Assembly (NCBI GenBank): GCA_031292465.1
Contig: JARLHB010000265.1
Span: forward strand, 1 to 6,241
DNA from: Ignavibacteriaceae bacterium
Lineage (GTDB): Bacteria > Bacteroidota > Ignavibacteria > Ignavibacteriales > Ignavibacteriaceae
DNA: 6,241 bases
Direction: 5' to 3'
Shown here: positions 5,830-6,241 of the stretch, piece by piece
How the letters are laid out: every line of letters begins with the position of its first letter
Numbering within the stretch: the first letter of the stretch is position 1
Notes under the pieces: model-generated
What the model saw: the letters and a program-made list of their open reading frames with translations, nothing else
Told to the model about the DNA's origin: nothing
Databases searched by the model: none
Position numbers and translations under genes: made by a program

Positions 5830-6241
5830 ATGGATTCTAAATTAAAACTGGAACTGGAAGAAATATTCAGGAATTCTAATTCGCCCGATGAATTATTTGA
5901 TACATTCAGGGTGGCAATTGAAAGAAAGATTTATGATGAAGAGCTTTACAAAATTTTACTCCGCAATAAAGCTCTTTCGGTAGACGAAATTTCTATGTTT
6001 GCGGAAAAAATTTGCAGGGAATTTCCAGATATATCCTACAACATCTACTATTGTGTCGGCCAATTATTAGAATCCATCTCTACTTATGGCAAACATAATG
6101 AACGCGCACTTCAATACTTTGAGAAAGCTTCTATCATCAATCCTGAAGCCGCCGAACCATATCTTGCAATAGCAAAAATGTACAACAGCGAACTGAACGT
6201 ACCGGGATTTGAAATTATTGCAAAATTAATTGAAGATGGAA
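5830..6241 (+). CDS. TPR-like repeat protein, 3' end outside the window
   Basis: An open frame from ATG 5830 runs off the right edge with at least 137 codons. The product starts MDSKLKLELEEIFRNSNSPD, is acidic and strongly helical, and has no signal peptide or membrane segment. Residues about 86-118 (HNERALQYFEKASIINPEAA and then EPYLAIAKMYN) follow the tetratricopeptide pattern, with A-x-x-Y/F-x-x-A-x-x-x-x-P and then helix A of a next unit. TPR arrays mediate protein-protein contacts, and no catalytic domain is visible in the part seen. It lies 51 bases after glgA with no terminator between them, so co-transcription is likely. No Shine-Dalgarno site precedes the ATG. The frame is the same as that of glgA, with no stop between the glgA TAA and this ATG, but ATG 5830 is the first plausible start. 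Role unknown. Confidence 0.72.
   Translation, partial: MDSKLKLELEEIFRNSNSPDELFDTFRVAIERKIYDEELYKILLRNKALSVDEISMFAEKICREFPDISYNIYYCVGQLLESISTYGKHNERALQYFEKASIINPEAAEPYLAIAKMYNSELNVPGFEIIAKLIEDG

Noticed and set aside
5776..5832. Stop-codon readthrough from glgA into the TPR gene, which is in the same frame with no intervening stop.
   Set aside because: The shared frame has a one-in-three chance, glgA already has its full family length, and ATG 5830 is a good start.

Overview
The window is AT-rich (roughly 35-40% GC by eye) and reads as ordinary chromosomal sequence from a member of the Bacteroidota/Ignavibacteriota assemblage. The best clue is a secreted protein with a C-terminal domain opening with the NYPNPFNPST motif, the type A sorting signal of the type IX secretion system; this longer form of the motif is especially common in Ignavibacteria and neighbouring phyla. 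Placement at phylum level is an inference. No phage, insertion sequence, CRISPR array, tRNA or rRNA is visible.

Layout. Positions 1-173 are AT-rich and hold no gene that can be supported. A small two-helix membrane protein with a four-cysteine cytoplasmic tail follows (174-518), then a SlyD-type peptidyl-prolyl isomerase with a histidine-rich tail (623-1108) and a probable Rho-independent terminator. A 286-base leader region with a candidate promoter and a repeat/hairpin arrangement precedes a secreted choice-of-anchor V-like protein (1395-2204). This converges, with only 19 bases between stop codons, on a minus-strand pair: an alpha/beta hydrolase (start about 4116) followed by a homoserine dehydrogenase without an ACT domain (2224-3270). 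A 180-190 base divergent intergenic region with a dyad separates that pair from glycogen synthase glgA (4306-5778), which is followed on the same strand by a TPR-like protein (from 5830) that runs off the window.

How the genes work together. There is no single pathway. Homoserine dehydrogenase belongs to threonine/methionine synthesis, GlgA to glycogen storage, SlyD to protein folding and nickel/metal handling, and the choice-of-anchor V protein to the exported, surface-associated fraction. The likely transcription units are hydrolase-homoserine dehydrogenase (57-base gap) and glgA-TPR protein (51-base gap).

I do not see an obvious new multi-gene system. The points most worth following are the membrane-anchored Cys4 domain, the CxCH motif (one residue shorter than a haem-binding CxxCH) in the secreted protein, and the divergent sequence of the homoserine dehydrogenase.
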